In this document: positions 1 through 8,299 of the stretch, in pieces
Layout: every line of letters begins with the position of its first letter
Numbering within the stretch: position 1 is the first letter of the stretch
Source: JANNSO01 sp964485395
GTDB lineage: Bacteria > Spirochaetota > Spirochaetia > Treponematales > UBA12059
NCBI GenBank assembly: GCA_964485395.1
Contig: CAZAJF010000005.1
Span: forward strand, 62,001-126,000
Length of the DNA: 64,000 bases
Direction: 5' to 3'
Translations under genes and position numbers: made by a program
The notes under the pieces: model-generated
Seen by the model: only the letters and a program-made list of their open reading frames with translations
What the model was told of the DNA's origin: nothing
The model's database searches: none

Positions 1-34
1 ATCCTGGATATAGCCATTTCGGGATCATTTCCAT
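1..34 (-). CDS. 5' end of an unidentified gene, cut by the window edge
   Basis: Only the first eleven codons are present, reading MEMIPKWLYPG on the minus strand. A strong AAGGAGG ribosome binding site lies 8 nt before the ATG at position 34, which is why the start is believed. A second in-frame ATG follows two codons later. It runs in the same direction as the glycoside hydrolase genes upstream of it and is separated from the GH5 stop by about 110 bases with no clear terminator, so it is probably the next gene of that operon. Its function cannot be read from so short a piece. Confidence 0.55.
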   Translation of the reverse strand, partial: MEMIPKWLYPG

Positions 35-143
35 AATGAAACCCTCCTTAACAGCCCGTACTTCCTGTTTCCTTGCCTGTCGATTGATACGTTAAGTTTC
101 GTTCGCTTACGGGCAAGTGTCAAGCCCGGCGCAATGTCGCTTT

Positions 144-2084
144 TTACTCCGAAGGGGAGTGTCGCCAGCTTTTATTTTTATTTATCTCGACACGGCAAAA
201 AGACGAGCCTGAACGAGCCGTGACGAGAATCAGAAACCCTCCGGGAACGTCTTCCCCGGTGTATGAACAATTCTTCACCGCGATCGAAAAACCGTTCGGG
301 TACTGTATCGAAGGTACATAGATTTCACTGCTGCCGCCGCCATCCGGAGTGAATTCCAGTTCGAATCGCCCTGAACGCGCCGAAAAGCGCATCAGGGTTG
401 GCGTACCGGCTACGACCCTGGCAAACGGGCGCACGAAGCCGCGCAGGGCCCGCCCACCGGCGTCGGCACTGTCACCCGACTCGCTGCGTCCACCGATAAA
501 ATCATCGCGGTTGAAGACGGACAGATCCTCGCCGTTCCAGCCGTCACCGCGGGCATGCGTATTGCCTGCCGTATAATTCCAAATAGTGGCGGAGAGCAGG
601 CTTGCGTCCAGAGCGTCATAGTAGGCGCTCAATGCCTTTACTTGGAGCGCGTAGTTTCCGCTGCGATAGGCTTTTGCCCCGTTCATGTCGTAAGGCAGTC
701 CAAACTCTCCGATGAGGGTTGAAGCGCCGTCCATGGCGGAAAGCCCGCGCTCGCGGATTCGAGCCAGATGCTCGGCAAAGTAGCGGCGAACGGCGCGGCC
801 GCCAAAATAGAAGCGGCCGGTCTCGGGGTCGTATGCCAGGAAGCCCGTCCATAGCTTGATGGTCAGCGTGATGCCGTCGTACCAATGACCTGCGTTGACC
901 ACTCCGCGCACGCCTGTTTTTTCGGTATCCGCGTTTGTCCAGCGCGGGTGGTCCTGGTTGGGAACGCTTTCCATAAAAAGGAAGAAGCGCTTGGAACCGG
1001 CCGCTTTCGATACGGCCTCGCCTACGCTCCGCGTAAAAGGCTGGAGGTAGTCGCCGACAAAATCGGGTGTCTTGCCGCGAACCGTCGCGAAGTGGTCCGG
1101 CTTCAGCAAGACGGGTTTTCCGCCAACTTCGTCCCAGACGCCTTCATTGCGCCAGACGCAGCGCGCACCGTCCGCCCATGCCGACAATCCCGGTTCACCC
1201 AGGCGGCTTTGCCCGATTACGCGCTGGCCTCCCCAGCGTATCCCGTATACATCCACGCTTACGGGGTAGCCGGAACCCGCCATCATAGCCTCGAAAGGGC
1301 TCGGCATCGGTCCGTTTCTGGACATGGCGCGCTGCAGACTGCCGATGTCGCCCAAGCCGATGAAGCCGTCGCCGGGTTCATTCAGGCTATCCACGCCGAT
1401 AATGTTGTCATACCCGGCCAGTCGTCCGGCGAGCCGCGCCACTGCGGCTATATAATGCCCCTGCAGAAAAGTTTTCGCATCCTGGCCATCGATGCGCAAT
1501 GCCGGAGCAAAGTCGTCGCCCGCGAAAAACAAGGTAAACATCGTCGCGCAGGCCAGTCGGTTGTAGTTGGCGGGCCAGAGCATGCGCGGGTACGGATCCC
1601 CCGCTTCCTCGTGTACGAAGGCAGCGCCGCTTGCGTGCAAGGTTCGGATCGAAAAACCGACTTTCTCTAAAGTCCAGGCAGGTGCGCCGTCGCCGCCCGT
1701 CCATCTGCTCCACACATCCTGATGGGGATCGATGAATACCTTGAGTCCGCGGTCGGAGGCTTTTGCCACGATCCTCTCTATGTAATCATAATACGCATCG
1801 TCGTACTGCCCTGGGCCTTTTGGTTCCAGACCTTCCCAGGTTACGAGGAAGCGAACGACGTTGAATCCCCAACGTACCAGCCGGTCGAGATGTTCATCGG
1901 CCTCGTCCTCGGGGAACGGGCGTCCCGTAAAGCTTGCGCCGCGGTAATCGTAGAATTCCTCGAGCGATGGAAGCGCGTTGACCTTGCGATACGGAGTCTT
2001 GCAGTCGCCGCCCAAATTACAGCCTCTGAGAATGATCGCGCGCCCAGCCTCGTCCCGCAGCCAACCCTCGCGTGAATCCAACAT
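144..2084 (-). CDS. Glycoside hydrolase family 5 protein (beta-glucosidase/glucosylceramidase-like)
   Basis: A 646-residue (beta/alpha)8 glycosidase. The GH5 signatures are visible: the general acid/base sits in SLNEP (Glu236) and the nucleophile in LIGEFG (Glu460), with substrate-site motifs FIDPHQDVWSRW (about 117-128) and HWYDG (400-404). A beta-sandwich-like tail of about 80 residues follows the barrel. The long DPHQD and N-terminal GCNLGGDCK segments resemble the fungal and bacterial GH5 group that cleaves glucosylceramides, steryl glucosides or flavonoid glucosides, so a glucoside with a hydrophobic aglycone is a reasonable but unproven substrate. No signal peptide is seen, so it probably acts in the cytoplasm on sugars brought in by the symporter two genes upstream. 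The start has a GGAGGA ribosome binding site. It is the third enzyme-or-transporter gene of the TetR-controlled operon. Confidence 0.85.
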   Translation of the reverse strand: MLDSREGWLRDEAGRAIILRGCNLGGDCKTPYRKVNALPSLEEFYDYRGASFTGRPFPEDEADEHLDRLVRWGFNVVRFLVTWEGLEPKGPGQYDDAYYDYIERIVAKASDRGLKVFIDPHQDVWSRWTGGDGAPAWTLEKVGFSIRTLHASGAAFVHEEAGDPYPRMLWPANYNRLACATMFTLFFAGDDFAPALRIDGQDAKTFLQGHYIAAVARLAGRLAGYDNIIGVDSLNEPGDGFIGLGDIGSLQRAMSRNGPMPSPFEAMMAGSGYPVSVDVYGIRWGGQRVIGQSRLGEPGLSAWADGARCVWRNEGVWDEVGGKPVLLKPDHFATVRGKTPDFVGDYLQPFTRSVGEAVSKAAGSKRFFLFMESVPNQDHPRWTNADTEKTGVRGVVNAGHWYDGITLTIKLWTGFLAYDPETGRFYFGGRAVRRYFAEHLARIRERGLSAMDGASTLIGEFGLPYDMNGAKAYRSGNYALQVKALSAYYDALDASLLSATIWNYTAGNTHARGDGWNGEDLSVFNRDDFIGGRSESGDSADAGGRALRGFVRPFARVVAGTPTLMRFSARSGRFELEFTPDGGGSSEIYVPSIQYPNGFSIAVKNCSYTGEDVPGGFLILVTARSGSSFCRVEINKNKSWRHSPSE

Positions 2085-2124
2085 AGTTCCTCCTCCGAAG
2101 AAATCCAGCTTGTATCAGATCTGT

Positions 2125-4557
2125 TTACTCGACCAGTATAGATAGCGCCGCAGCCTCGAACCGCGTTCCTTTTATCTCGACGCCGATGGTTCCGGCGGCC
2201 CCTTCCGTCTTAATCCAGAAGGCTATGCAACCGCCTATCAGCGCCACGTTCCTTGGCCCGATGGCGCTTCCCGGTCCGGTCACGTTGATTTCCACGGTTT
2301 CGTGCCCAAACGGATACAGGTTGCCATATTGGTCTTCCAGTTTTATCACCACCCGTGTGGTATCCCAATCGCCGCTGCGCAAAACGATGTCGTCCGGTAT
2401 CGCCGAAAGGCGATAGGCATAGGCATTGCCGCCGTAACGCCGCCGCGCGACCTCCTTGCCTCCCGAAAACCCGATGATTTCGAAGGTCTCGTCCTCTTTG
2501 CCCCAGGCAAGCGCGTACTTGCCAACGAGGGCTTCCGCTTCCACCATGCTCATGCGGTACCGAACAAGCAACAGCCCGAATCGCAGCTTGTCGATTAGCT
2601 TTAGCGAATCATAATCGCCGGCCAGGACTTCTCCGATAAGCCGCTTGATCAGTACCCTGTCTCGTAGCGAAAATTTCGTATCCGCAAGCTGCTCTCCCAC
2701 CAGGTCGCGAATCACGACGGGAGGATGGGCGAGGTGAGGAAAAGTTTCCACCGCGGGATGATAGGAACCTATTTTAATGCCGCCGCGATAGAGGATAATC
2801 TCGTCGCAGTTGGTATGCACCACGATGGGCAGGAGGCGCGCCGAGGAACGTTCGCCCTTGGCGAAGATCGACGCGGCTTCGAGCACGACGCCCCGGCTTA
2901 TGTCGCGCTGGCTCGCATAGGACGCCGCCGCGTATTTCGGAATGCGAAACATGTCCATGACGCCGTGATAGCAGATACGGTCGCCCGAGCCGAAATCCTT
3001 GTGGGTATTGTAATCGAAGGCGCACCAGCCTATCGCGCCGGCGATCCCCGGTATCGCGCGCGCGGCTTCCATGACCCGGAGATGCCTCAAGGCGTGTTCC
3101 GCGAGGCGCTCTTCGTTGTCGAAGCGTTTTGTCGGGAACATGTGCCCATTATGCTCCGTGACCAGATAAGGAACATTTTTGTTAAGTTTTGTTACATCGC
3201 GCGGTTTCTTCAGGACCCTCGATCCGCCGAAATGCGAAAAATCATTGAAGGTGTACACATCCTCGAGGAATTCGCTTTTCTCGATAAAGCGGACGCCGCC
3301 CCTCTGCCGCGTTGCATCGAGCCGCTTCGCTATTTCGTTGGTGCGCGCGTAAAAGTCGTGATCGTCCCGGGATTCATTGATTCGTACGCCCCACATGACG
3401 ATGGACGCATGATTCCTGTCGCGCCGTATCATTTCTTCCAAGGCGCAGCAGGCATTGTCCTTCCACGCCGCGTTTCCTATATGAGCCCATCCCGGAAGCT
3501 CCTCGAAGACAAGCAGACCGATTTCATCGCAGGCGTCCAGGAAATGCACCGATTGCGGATAATGACTTGTGCGCACCATGTTGACGCCCAATTCGTTCTT
3601 GAGTATCGCCGCATCGCGTACCTGGGCGCGCGCCGGCATAGCATAGCCGACATAAGGCCAGGACTGGTGGCGATTCAAGCCGATGATCGGAAGGAGTCTT
3701 CCGTTCAGGAAAAACCCTTCGGACCTGAACTCGGCGGACCTGAAACCTACCCTCAGCGAAAGAGTGTCGATACAGTGCCCGCCATTAAAAAGCGAAACCG
3801 AAAGCCCGTATAAAACCGGATCGTCGATGTCCCAGTTCCTGAGACCTTCGAGATCGGAGACGGAGATAGCGGCGCTTCCAATATTGTCTGAATCGCTGAC
3901 GGGACCCCTCGCCTCTATAACGATGCGTTCGCCGTCCATGAGCATGCAGCTTACGGATAATTCCCTCTTCGCCCCACCGAGTGAGTTCGCTTTGCTTCCG
4001 AAATCGATTTCCACGTCCAACTCCAGACGCTTCTTAAAATCGAGCGCATCCAGAGGTCGGGCGAAGCACTCGCGCATAAAAAATTGCTCCTGTATCCGGA
4101 GGCTCACTTCGCGATAGATGCCGCCGTAGCAGAGGTAATCCACCACATGTCCGAACGGGGGAATATCCGCTCGTTCGGTGGAATCGACCTGTACCACAAG
4201 TCTATGGATTCCGTCGCCGGCGACAAGCCTGGTAATCTCCACGCTGAAGCCGGTATAACCGCCGTCATGGGAGCCTGCGCGAACGCCGTCCAGCCAGACG
4301 ACGCATGCGGTCATTACCCCTTGAAAATCGAGGAAGGCCCGTTTACCTCCGGCCAAGGACGGAACCTCGAGCTTCCGCGCATAGCAGGAAACGAACTGGT
4401 ACTCCTTTTCGTCGAAGCCGTTGTAGGGGAGCTCTTTATTGGCATGCGGCAGCTCGACCTTCGCCCATCCCTCCACCGGAAAGGAAGGCGATAGATACTC
4501 CTCCTTGAAGTCGGCGGCATAGTACCAGTCTTTATTTATTCCCGTTACGATTCTCAT
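2125..4557 (-). CDS. Glycoside hydrolase family 2 protein (beta-galactosidase/beta-glucuronidase-like)
   Basis: An 810-residue cytoplasmic GH2 enzyme with no signal peptide. The order is an N-terminal jelly-roll sugar-binding domain (about 1-155), an immunoglobulin-like domain (about 165-280), the TIM barrel (about 285-560) and C-terminal beta domains. The barrel shows NRHQSWPYVGYAMP near 295, SHYPQ near 331, the acid/base in RINES (Glu395) and the nucleophile in VTEHNGH (Glu468). RINES, in place of the classical SLGNE, marks a GH2 subgroup whose substrate cannot be told from the motif, so beta-galactoside, beta-glucuronide or another plant glycan side chain are all open. It lies 40 bases upstream of the GH5 gene and 13 bases downstream of the GPH symporter, and is almost certainly co-transcribed with both. 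An AGAGG site precedes the ATG. Confidence 0.88.
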   Translation of the reverse strand: MRIVTGINKDWYYAADFKEEYLSPSFPVEGWAKVELPHANKELPYNGFDEKEYQFVSCYARKLEVPSLAGGKRAFLDFQGVMTACVVWLDGVRAGSHDGGYTGFSVEITRLVAGDGIHRLVVQVDSTERADIPPFGHVVDYLCYGGIYREVSLRIQEQFFMRECFARPLDALDFKKRLELDVEIDFGSKANSLGGAKRELSVSCMLMDGERIVIEARGPVSDSDNIGSAAISVSDLEGLRNWDIDDPVLYGLSVSLFNGGHCIDTLSLRVGFRSAEFRSEGFFLNGRLLPIIGLNRHQSWPYVGYAMPARAQVRDAAILKNELGVNMVRTSHYPQSVHFLDACDEIGLLVFEELPGWAHIGNAAWKDNACCALEEMIRRDRNHASIVMWGVRINESRDDHDFYARTNEIAKRLDATRQRGGVRFIEKSEFLEDVYTFNDFSHFGGSRVLKKPRDVTKLNKNVPYLVTEHNGHMFPTKRFDNEERLAEHALRHLRVMEAARAIPGIAGAIGWCAFDYNTHKDFGSGDRICYHGVMDMFRIPKYAAASYASQRDISRGVVLEAASIFAKGERSSARLLPIVVHTNCDEIILYRGGIKIGSYHPAVETFPHLAHPPVVIRDLVGEQLADTKFSLRDRVLIKRLIGEVLAGDYDSLKLIDKLRFGLLLVRYRMSMVEAEALVGKYALAWGKEDETFEIIGFSGGKEVARRRYGGNAYAYRLSAIPDDIVLRSGDWDTTRVVIKLEDQYGNLYPFGHETVEINVTGPGSAIGPRNVALIGGCIAFWIKTEGAAGTIGVEIKGTRFEAAALSILVE

Positions 4558-4570
4558 GTGGCAAACCTCT

Positions 4571-5998
4571 CTATAGCGCGACGATCTCGATTATTTCCTT
4601 CGCAAGTTCCGCTTCGATGCTTGACTCCCGGTATCGCGTAAAAAGCAGCGCAGCCAGCGAGCATATCGCAAAGGCGACGATGCAGGTCAGACGCACGCCG
4701 AAGTCATTGTCCCAGCTTCTTCCCAATAGGAGGAATGACGGAAAAATAAGGTTGGCGCAGGAAATGGCCACCTTCATCGTAAAATTATTCGAGGCGTAGA
4801 AAATCGCCTCTCTATGGTTGCCTGTACTGACACCGTCGGCGCGCGCAATGTCGGCGACGATCGCGGTTGCCAGTATCCCGGTTACCGCGGCGGGAATCAT
4901 CTGAATGACGATGATTATCCATCCCCATGCAGCCGCTGGGATAAACGGCACCTTCCCGGTAACTCCCATCATCGCAAAGACGAGGGCCTGGACCGTAAAG
5001 GCCATAACCATCATCCTCTTCTTGCCGAAGCGCCTCGCCCCGGCGAGAACGAACGGATAGAGGGCGAAACTCCCCACGAACATGACCGCCATCAAGGTAA
5101 AAGCCATTGCCTCCGAAAGCCGCATGAGTATGGTCACATAGTAGATAATGCCTATTTCCAAAAAGGCGTTCGCGGCGTAGTAGGCGAACTGACCCAGAAG
5201 CACGATGCGGAATTCGTGGTTCTCCAATGCGCCGACTATGGACTGCAGAGCGCTTGATTCGGAATGCGCAGGCCTGCAAAATCGCTTCTCGTCAATAAAT
5301 AGTACTGGAAGCATCATCGCCGCGAAACCGACTAGCGCAAAAAGACCGACAACCGCCACAAAGGCGTTCTCAGGCTTCATCCCGGTCGACTGGAGCAGGT
5401 CCTTGAGCGCGTACACTGAATTTCCTAGGAAAAAGCCGAGCGCCCAGGTAATCGACGTCATCGTGGCAAGCGTCAGGCGCTGCTTGGAGCTATGCCCTAA
5501 TTCGGGGATCAGGGCACCGTACGGAATCGTATAGATGGTCATGAACAGATAGAAGGCGAGCAGCGCTACGACAAGCCAGACGGCATTCCACGCCGAAACG
5601 CCGGGAACGGGTGGCGTAAAGACCAGGACCGAAAACAGGGCGGCCGGAAAAGCACCGACCAGCATGAATATGCGGCGCCTGCCGAACGGATGCTTCGAGC
5701 GGTCGGAAATAACCGCCAACCACGGATCGGTAATCGCGTCGAATATCCTTCCCGCGAATCCCGAGAGTCCTACGATGGTAAGCACCCCTATTACGGCACC
5801 TTGGAATACCCGGATGGGAAAGGCCGGCGAACCGTCGACTACGGGCGGGAAATAATAATAGTTGAGAAGCGACGCCACGGAGAACGCGGAAAGGCTCCAG
5901 CCGAATTGACCGAGCGCGAACATGATCATGCGCCACGTCGGTAGCGCCTCCACCCGAACGACAGCGTCTTTGCCAGTGCCGGTTTGTTTGTCGGTCAT
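4571..5998 (-). CDS. GPH-family (MelB-like) sugar:cation symporter
   Basis: A 475-residue integral membrane protein of about 12 helices from the glycoside-pentoside-hexuronide:cation symporter family of the major facilitator superfamily. The family hallmark is visible near residues 85-115: AGRIFDAITDPWLAVISDRS, followed by the basic GRRRIF loop. The known role of the family is import of glycosides with Na+ or H+ across the inner membrane. The ATG overlaps the TGA of the TetR gene (ATGA), so translation is coupled to the regulator. With GH2 and GH5 downstream this gives an import-and-cleave operon for a glycoside. The imported sugar is not determinable here. Confidence 0.9.
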   Translation of the reverse strand: MTDKQTGTGKDAVVRVEALPTWRMIMFALGQFGWSLSAFSVASLLNYYYFPPVVDGSPAFPIRVFQGAVIGVLTIVGLSGFAGRIFDAITDPWLAVISDRSKHPFGRRRIFMLVGAFPAALFSVLVFTPPVPGVSAWNAVWLVVALLAFYLFMTIYTIPYGALIPELGHSSKQRLTLATMTSITWALGFFLGNSVYALKDLLQSTGMKPENAFVAVVGLFALVGFAAMMLPVLFIDEKRFCRPAHSESSALQSIVGALENHEFRIVLLGQFAYYAANAFLEIGIIYYVTILMRLSEAMAFTLMAVMFVGSFALYPFVLAGARRFGKKRMMVMAFTVQALVFAMMGVTGKVPFIPAAAWGWIIIVIQMIPAAVTGILATAIVADIARADGVSTGNHREAIFYASNNFTMKVAISCANLIFPSFLLLGRSWDNDFGVRLTCIVAFAICSLAALLFTRYRESSIEAELAKEIIEIVAL

Positions 5999-6645
5999 CG
6001 TTTTTCCTGCCCTTTTTCGCGCGCCAGCGCGAGCGCATAGAGATCTATCTGATGAAAAATCAATTTAATCGGGTTAATTTTATATTCCTCCCGGAGATGT
6101 TCCTTCCTCGCGGCCAATCGTTGGCCGAAACCCCACAGGATATTCGAGATGGTAAATACGGATAGAGCTATGTCGATGGACTCCTTGATGGATCCATCCT
6201 TTATTCCACCCTCCAGTATTTCCCCGAGCATCCCGTTCGATTCATGGATAAGGATGTCGTACCGGGCCGATAAGCTCTCCTTCGGGACGAAGGAGCTTCC
6301 ATCCTTGAAGTAAAAATCGAACTCTCCCATGAATCTCATTATCTCTTCGTGCGTCCCGAGATAGCGCACGAACTTGGCAAGGAACGTCTTGAACCTGTCG
6401 ATTCCAGCGCCTTGCAGCGACTTGAATATCCTTTCCTGATATCGATTCAAATCATGGATTATCTCGCAGCTTACCTCAAAGGCGATATCTTCCTTGCTGG
6501 TGAAATAGCGATAGACGGTCCTTCTCGCAATCCCTGAAAGAGCCGCGATATCTTCCATTGAAGTTTCGAAAAGACCATGCTCCAGAAAAACCTTCCGGGC
6601 ACAATCGAGTATCTGCTTTCTTGTATCTTCGCGGGTTGCTGTCAT
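5995..6645 (-). CDS. TetR-family repressor of the glycoside operon
   Basis: A 216-residue TetR regulator. The N-terminal helix-turn-helix is clear (about residues 10-55, with SGIARRTVYRYF as the recognition region); the rest is a divergent ligand-binding domain. A longer reading starting at a TTG at 6687 is possible, but that TTG lies inside a perfect operator palindrome at the predicted transcription start, so the ATG at 6645 with an upstream AGGA is preferred. It is the first gene of the operon and its stop overlaps the symporter start. The expected mode is autorepression, with the imported glycoside or a breakdown product as inducer; this is inference from position. Confidence 0.88.
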   Translation of the reverse strand: MTATREDTRKQILDCARKVFLEHGLFETSMEDIAALSGIARRTVYRYFTSKEDIAFEVSCEIIHDLNRYQERIFKSLQGAGIDRFKTFLAKFVRYLGTHEEIMRFMGEFDFYFKDGSSFVPKESLSARYDILIHESNGMLGEILEGGIKDGSIKESIDIALSVFTISNILWGFGQRLAARKEHLREEYKINPIKLIFHQIDLYALALAREKGQEKR

Positions 6646-6666
6646 ATAGGGCTTAATCCTCACTAT

Positions 6667-6718
6667 TGTTGTCACATACTGTGACAACAGTATTGGAGCA
6701 TAAATAGCGGTATGTCAA
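6667..6718 (-). promoter_or_regulatory. Promoter and operator of the TetR/GPH/GH2/GH5 operon
   Basis: On the minus strand a TTGACA -35 (6713-6718) is followed after 17 bases by CAATAC (6690-6695) as a modest -10. Directly downstream, 6667-6689 is a perfect inverted repeat: 10-base arms TGTTGTCACA / TGTGACAACA around a 3-base centre. The palindrome would cover the transcription start, as expected for a repressor operator. The likely ligand is the TetR protein of this operon. Confidence 0.75.
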
Positions 6719-6880
6719 CATTTTTTATATTTAACTTCAGGCAAGCGCATAAAATCTGATTACTTCAGGTTAAAATCTATACAAATTATTTTAATATAAG
6801 TAATTAGATTTAAATAAAGTTTATCTGGAATATATTTTCTCTTGGGTTCCTCTATGCAAAAAACCATTCAATACTTAAAA

Positions 6881-6899
6881 TTGGCACATTATGTGACAA
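6881..6899. promoter_or_regulatory. Second, imperfect copy of the TetR operator
   Basis: TTGGCACA-TTA-TGTGACAA repeats the operator at 6667-6689 with one mismatch between its arms. It lies about 210 bases upstream of the operon promoter, just past the 3' end of the neighbouring TetR gene. Two copies about 210 bases apart could support DNA looping. The rest of the 6719-6926 interval is AT-rich and shows no gene. Confidence 0.6.
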
Positions 6900-6926
6900 T
6901 CAATGAGCATTTCTAGACAAGTTTTT

Positions 6927-7535
6927 CTACGGGCAGGTATTAAAAGCGCGCGGAAGCACAAGCGCCGCCACCAGGTCTCGCAGTTTCATACGGTCGAGGA
7001 CCACGTGGGAGATTTGGCCGTTGGCCACGAGTGAAGCAAAACCATGAAGACAGCTCCAGATGCGGGTGGCGGCTATCTCCTCGGGCTCGGATGCGAGGAT
7101 ACCCGCGGCTTGGCAGGCGCGAACCATTTCCGACAGCAATGAATAGCACTTCCCGGTCATCTCGATATAGGAAGGAAATTCTTTTTCCTCCTCGAGTATC
7201 CCAGAAAAAAGAATAGTGAAAAGCTCGGTTTCAGACAAGGCGAAATCCACATATGCCCAAGCAGCCTCTATCAAACCGCGCTTTGAATCCGAGCCGACCC
7301 CTTCGAGCGCCGTGACCATGCGCCGGTGCAGCTGCGCATATCCCTCGGTCATGATCGCCGCGATCAGCGCGCGCTTATCCTTGAAATGCGCATAAGGCGC
7401 GGTATGGCTTACTCCGGCTTTCTGGGCCACTTTCCTGATTGAAAATCCGGCTACTCCAGAGCTGCATAGGATTTCTATGCCGGCCGTTATAAGAGTTCTT
7501 TTCAAGTCGCCATGGTGGTACGTCTCTCGAGCCAT
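6927..7535 (-). CDS. TetR-family regulator of the divergent aldolase/aminotransferase/kinase operon
   Basis: A 202-residue TetR protein. The N-terminal region MARETYHHGDLKRTLI and the helix-turn-helix ending in SHTAPYAHFKDKRAL (about residues 10-60) match the group with a WHG-type C-terminal effector domain; the tail LASLVANGQISHVVLDR fits that domain. It is transcribed away from the class II aldolase gene, and the shared 86-base gap holds two related palindromes, so autoregulation plus control of the divergent operon is the likely arrangement. Only a weak ribosome binding site is seen before its ATG. The effector is unknown. Confidence 0.87.
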   Translation of the reverse strand: MARETYHHGDLKRTLITAGIEILCSSGVAGFSIRKVAQKAGVSHTAPYAHFKDKRALIAAIMTEGYAQLHRRMVTALEGVGSDSKRGLIEAAWAYVDFALSETELFTILFSGILEEEKEFPSYIEMTGKCYSLLSEMVRACQAAGILASEPEEIAATRIWSCLHGFASLVANGQISHVVLDRMKLRDLVAALVLPRAFNTCP

Positions 7536-7553
7536 GACTATTTCTAATCTTTT

Positions 7554-7572
7554 ATCTTGACAGTGTCAAGAT
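7554..7572. promoter_or_regulatory. Operator 1 of the divergent TetR/aldolase promoter
   Basis: A perfect 19-base palindrome, ATCTTGACA-G-TGTCAAGAT. It overlaps the -35 hexamer of the rightward promoter, so a bound TetR would block RNA polymerase. A second, related site lies 32 bases away centre to centre, about three helical turns. Confidence 0.75.
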
Positions 7573-7585
7573 CAGAATATAGGAT
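7557..7585 (+). promoter_or_regulatory. Promoter of the aldolase/aminotransferase/kinase operon
   Basis: A consensus TTGACA -35 (7557-7562) and TAGGAT -10 (7580-7585) are spaced by 17 bases. The predicted start of transcription near 7592 falls inside operator 2. The first gene starts about 30 bases later behind AGGAGG (7608-7613). Confidence 0.65.
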
Positions 7586-7604
7586 ATCTAGACACTGTAA
7601 AGTT
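7586..7604. promoter_or_regulatory. Operator 2 of the divergent TetR/aldolase promoter
   Basis: ATCTAGACACTGTAAAGTT matches the reverse complement of operator 1 at 16 of 19 positions. It covers the predicted transcription start of the rightward operon. A degenerate second site next to a perfect first one suggests cooperative or graded repression. Confidence 0.6.
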
Positions 7605-7621
7605 TATAGGAGGTACTTGGA

Positions 7622-8299
7622 TTGAGCATCTATGATTCCGAAAAAGCTTCACTGACCGAAACAGCCAGGGATTTAACGCGCAAAGGTTATCTGATGGCGA
7701 CCGGGGGCAACCTTTCCATGCGAGCCCGGGACGGTAAAGGCTTTCTCGTCAGCCCCTCCAACCGCGACTATCTGACTATGGATCCTTCGGATATCTGCTT
7801 GCTTGATTGGAATTTGCAGATTCTGGAAGGAAGCCTGAAACCTTCCGTGGAGAGCGGCATGCATGCAGCGATTTACCGCTGCCGTCCCGATATCCATGCC
7901 ATAGTCCACACCCATCAAGTCTACGCCAGCGCGCTCACTTTGCTGGGAAAATCAATCCCCGCGCTGTTCGACGAGCAGGCTCGCTTTCTAGGCAGAAAAG
8001 TTGCGTTGATTCCGTACGCGCCTTCGGGTACGGGGCTTCTCGCAGCCAAAGCCGCGCGTTTCGCACGGAGCGGAGATAACGCCTTCCTCATGAAAAACCA
8101 CGGGGTCTTGTGCTTCGGTCATGACCTTGAGCGGGCGGCGCACAACGTCGAGATACTGGAAAAATGTTCGATAGCCTATCTGCTCGCGCTGTGCACCGGC
8201 ACCGAACCGGGCAGGATACCCCTGGCCATCCGGGAGATCGCATTCGCGAAGCTCCGCGCCGACGAAAAAAAATATAACGTAAAGGAAGCATCGACATGA
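7622..8299 (+). CDS. Class II (zinc) aldolase / sugar-phosphate epimerase family protein
   Basis: A 225-residue member of the class II aldolase/adducin family, which includes L-fuculose-1-phosphate aldolase, rhamnulose-1-phosphate aldolase and ribulose-5-phosphate 4-epimerase. The zinc ligands are visible as His96 and His98 in VHTHQ and His160 in MKNHG; the catalytic acid is Glu77 in SVESGMH. ATGGNLS (26-32) and SPSN (44-47) form the phosphate-binding region. It starts with TTG behind a strong AGGAGG. The last codons overlap the aminotransferase start. Together with the FGGY kinase two genes on, it probably cleaves a phosphorylated ketose into dihydroxyacetone phosphate and an aldehyde, but the sugar is not identifiable. 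Confidence 0.88.
   Translation: MSIYDSEKASLTETARDLTRKGYLMATGGNLSMRARDGKGFLVSPSNRDYLTMDPSDICLLDWNLQILEGSLKPSVESGMHAAIYRCRPDIHAIVHTHQVYASALTLLGKSIPALFDEQARFLGRKVALIPYAPSGTGLLAAKAARFARSGDNAFLMKNHGVLCFGHDLERAAHNVEILEKCSIAYLLALCTGTEPGRIPLAIREIAFAKLRADEKKYNVKEAST

Noticed and set aside
885..1670. 261-residue open frame on the plus strand
   Set aside because: It is a shadow of the GH5 gene on the minus strand: no ribosome site, no recognisable domain, Arg/Ala/His-rich.
2725..3813. 362-residue open frame on the plus strand
   Set aside because: It lies wholly inside the GH2 gene on the other strand, which has complete catalytic motifs.
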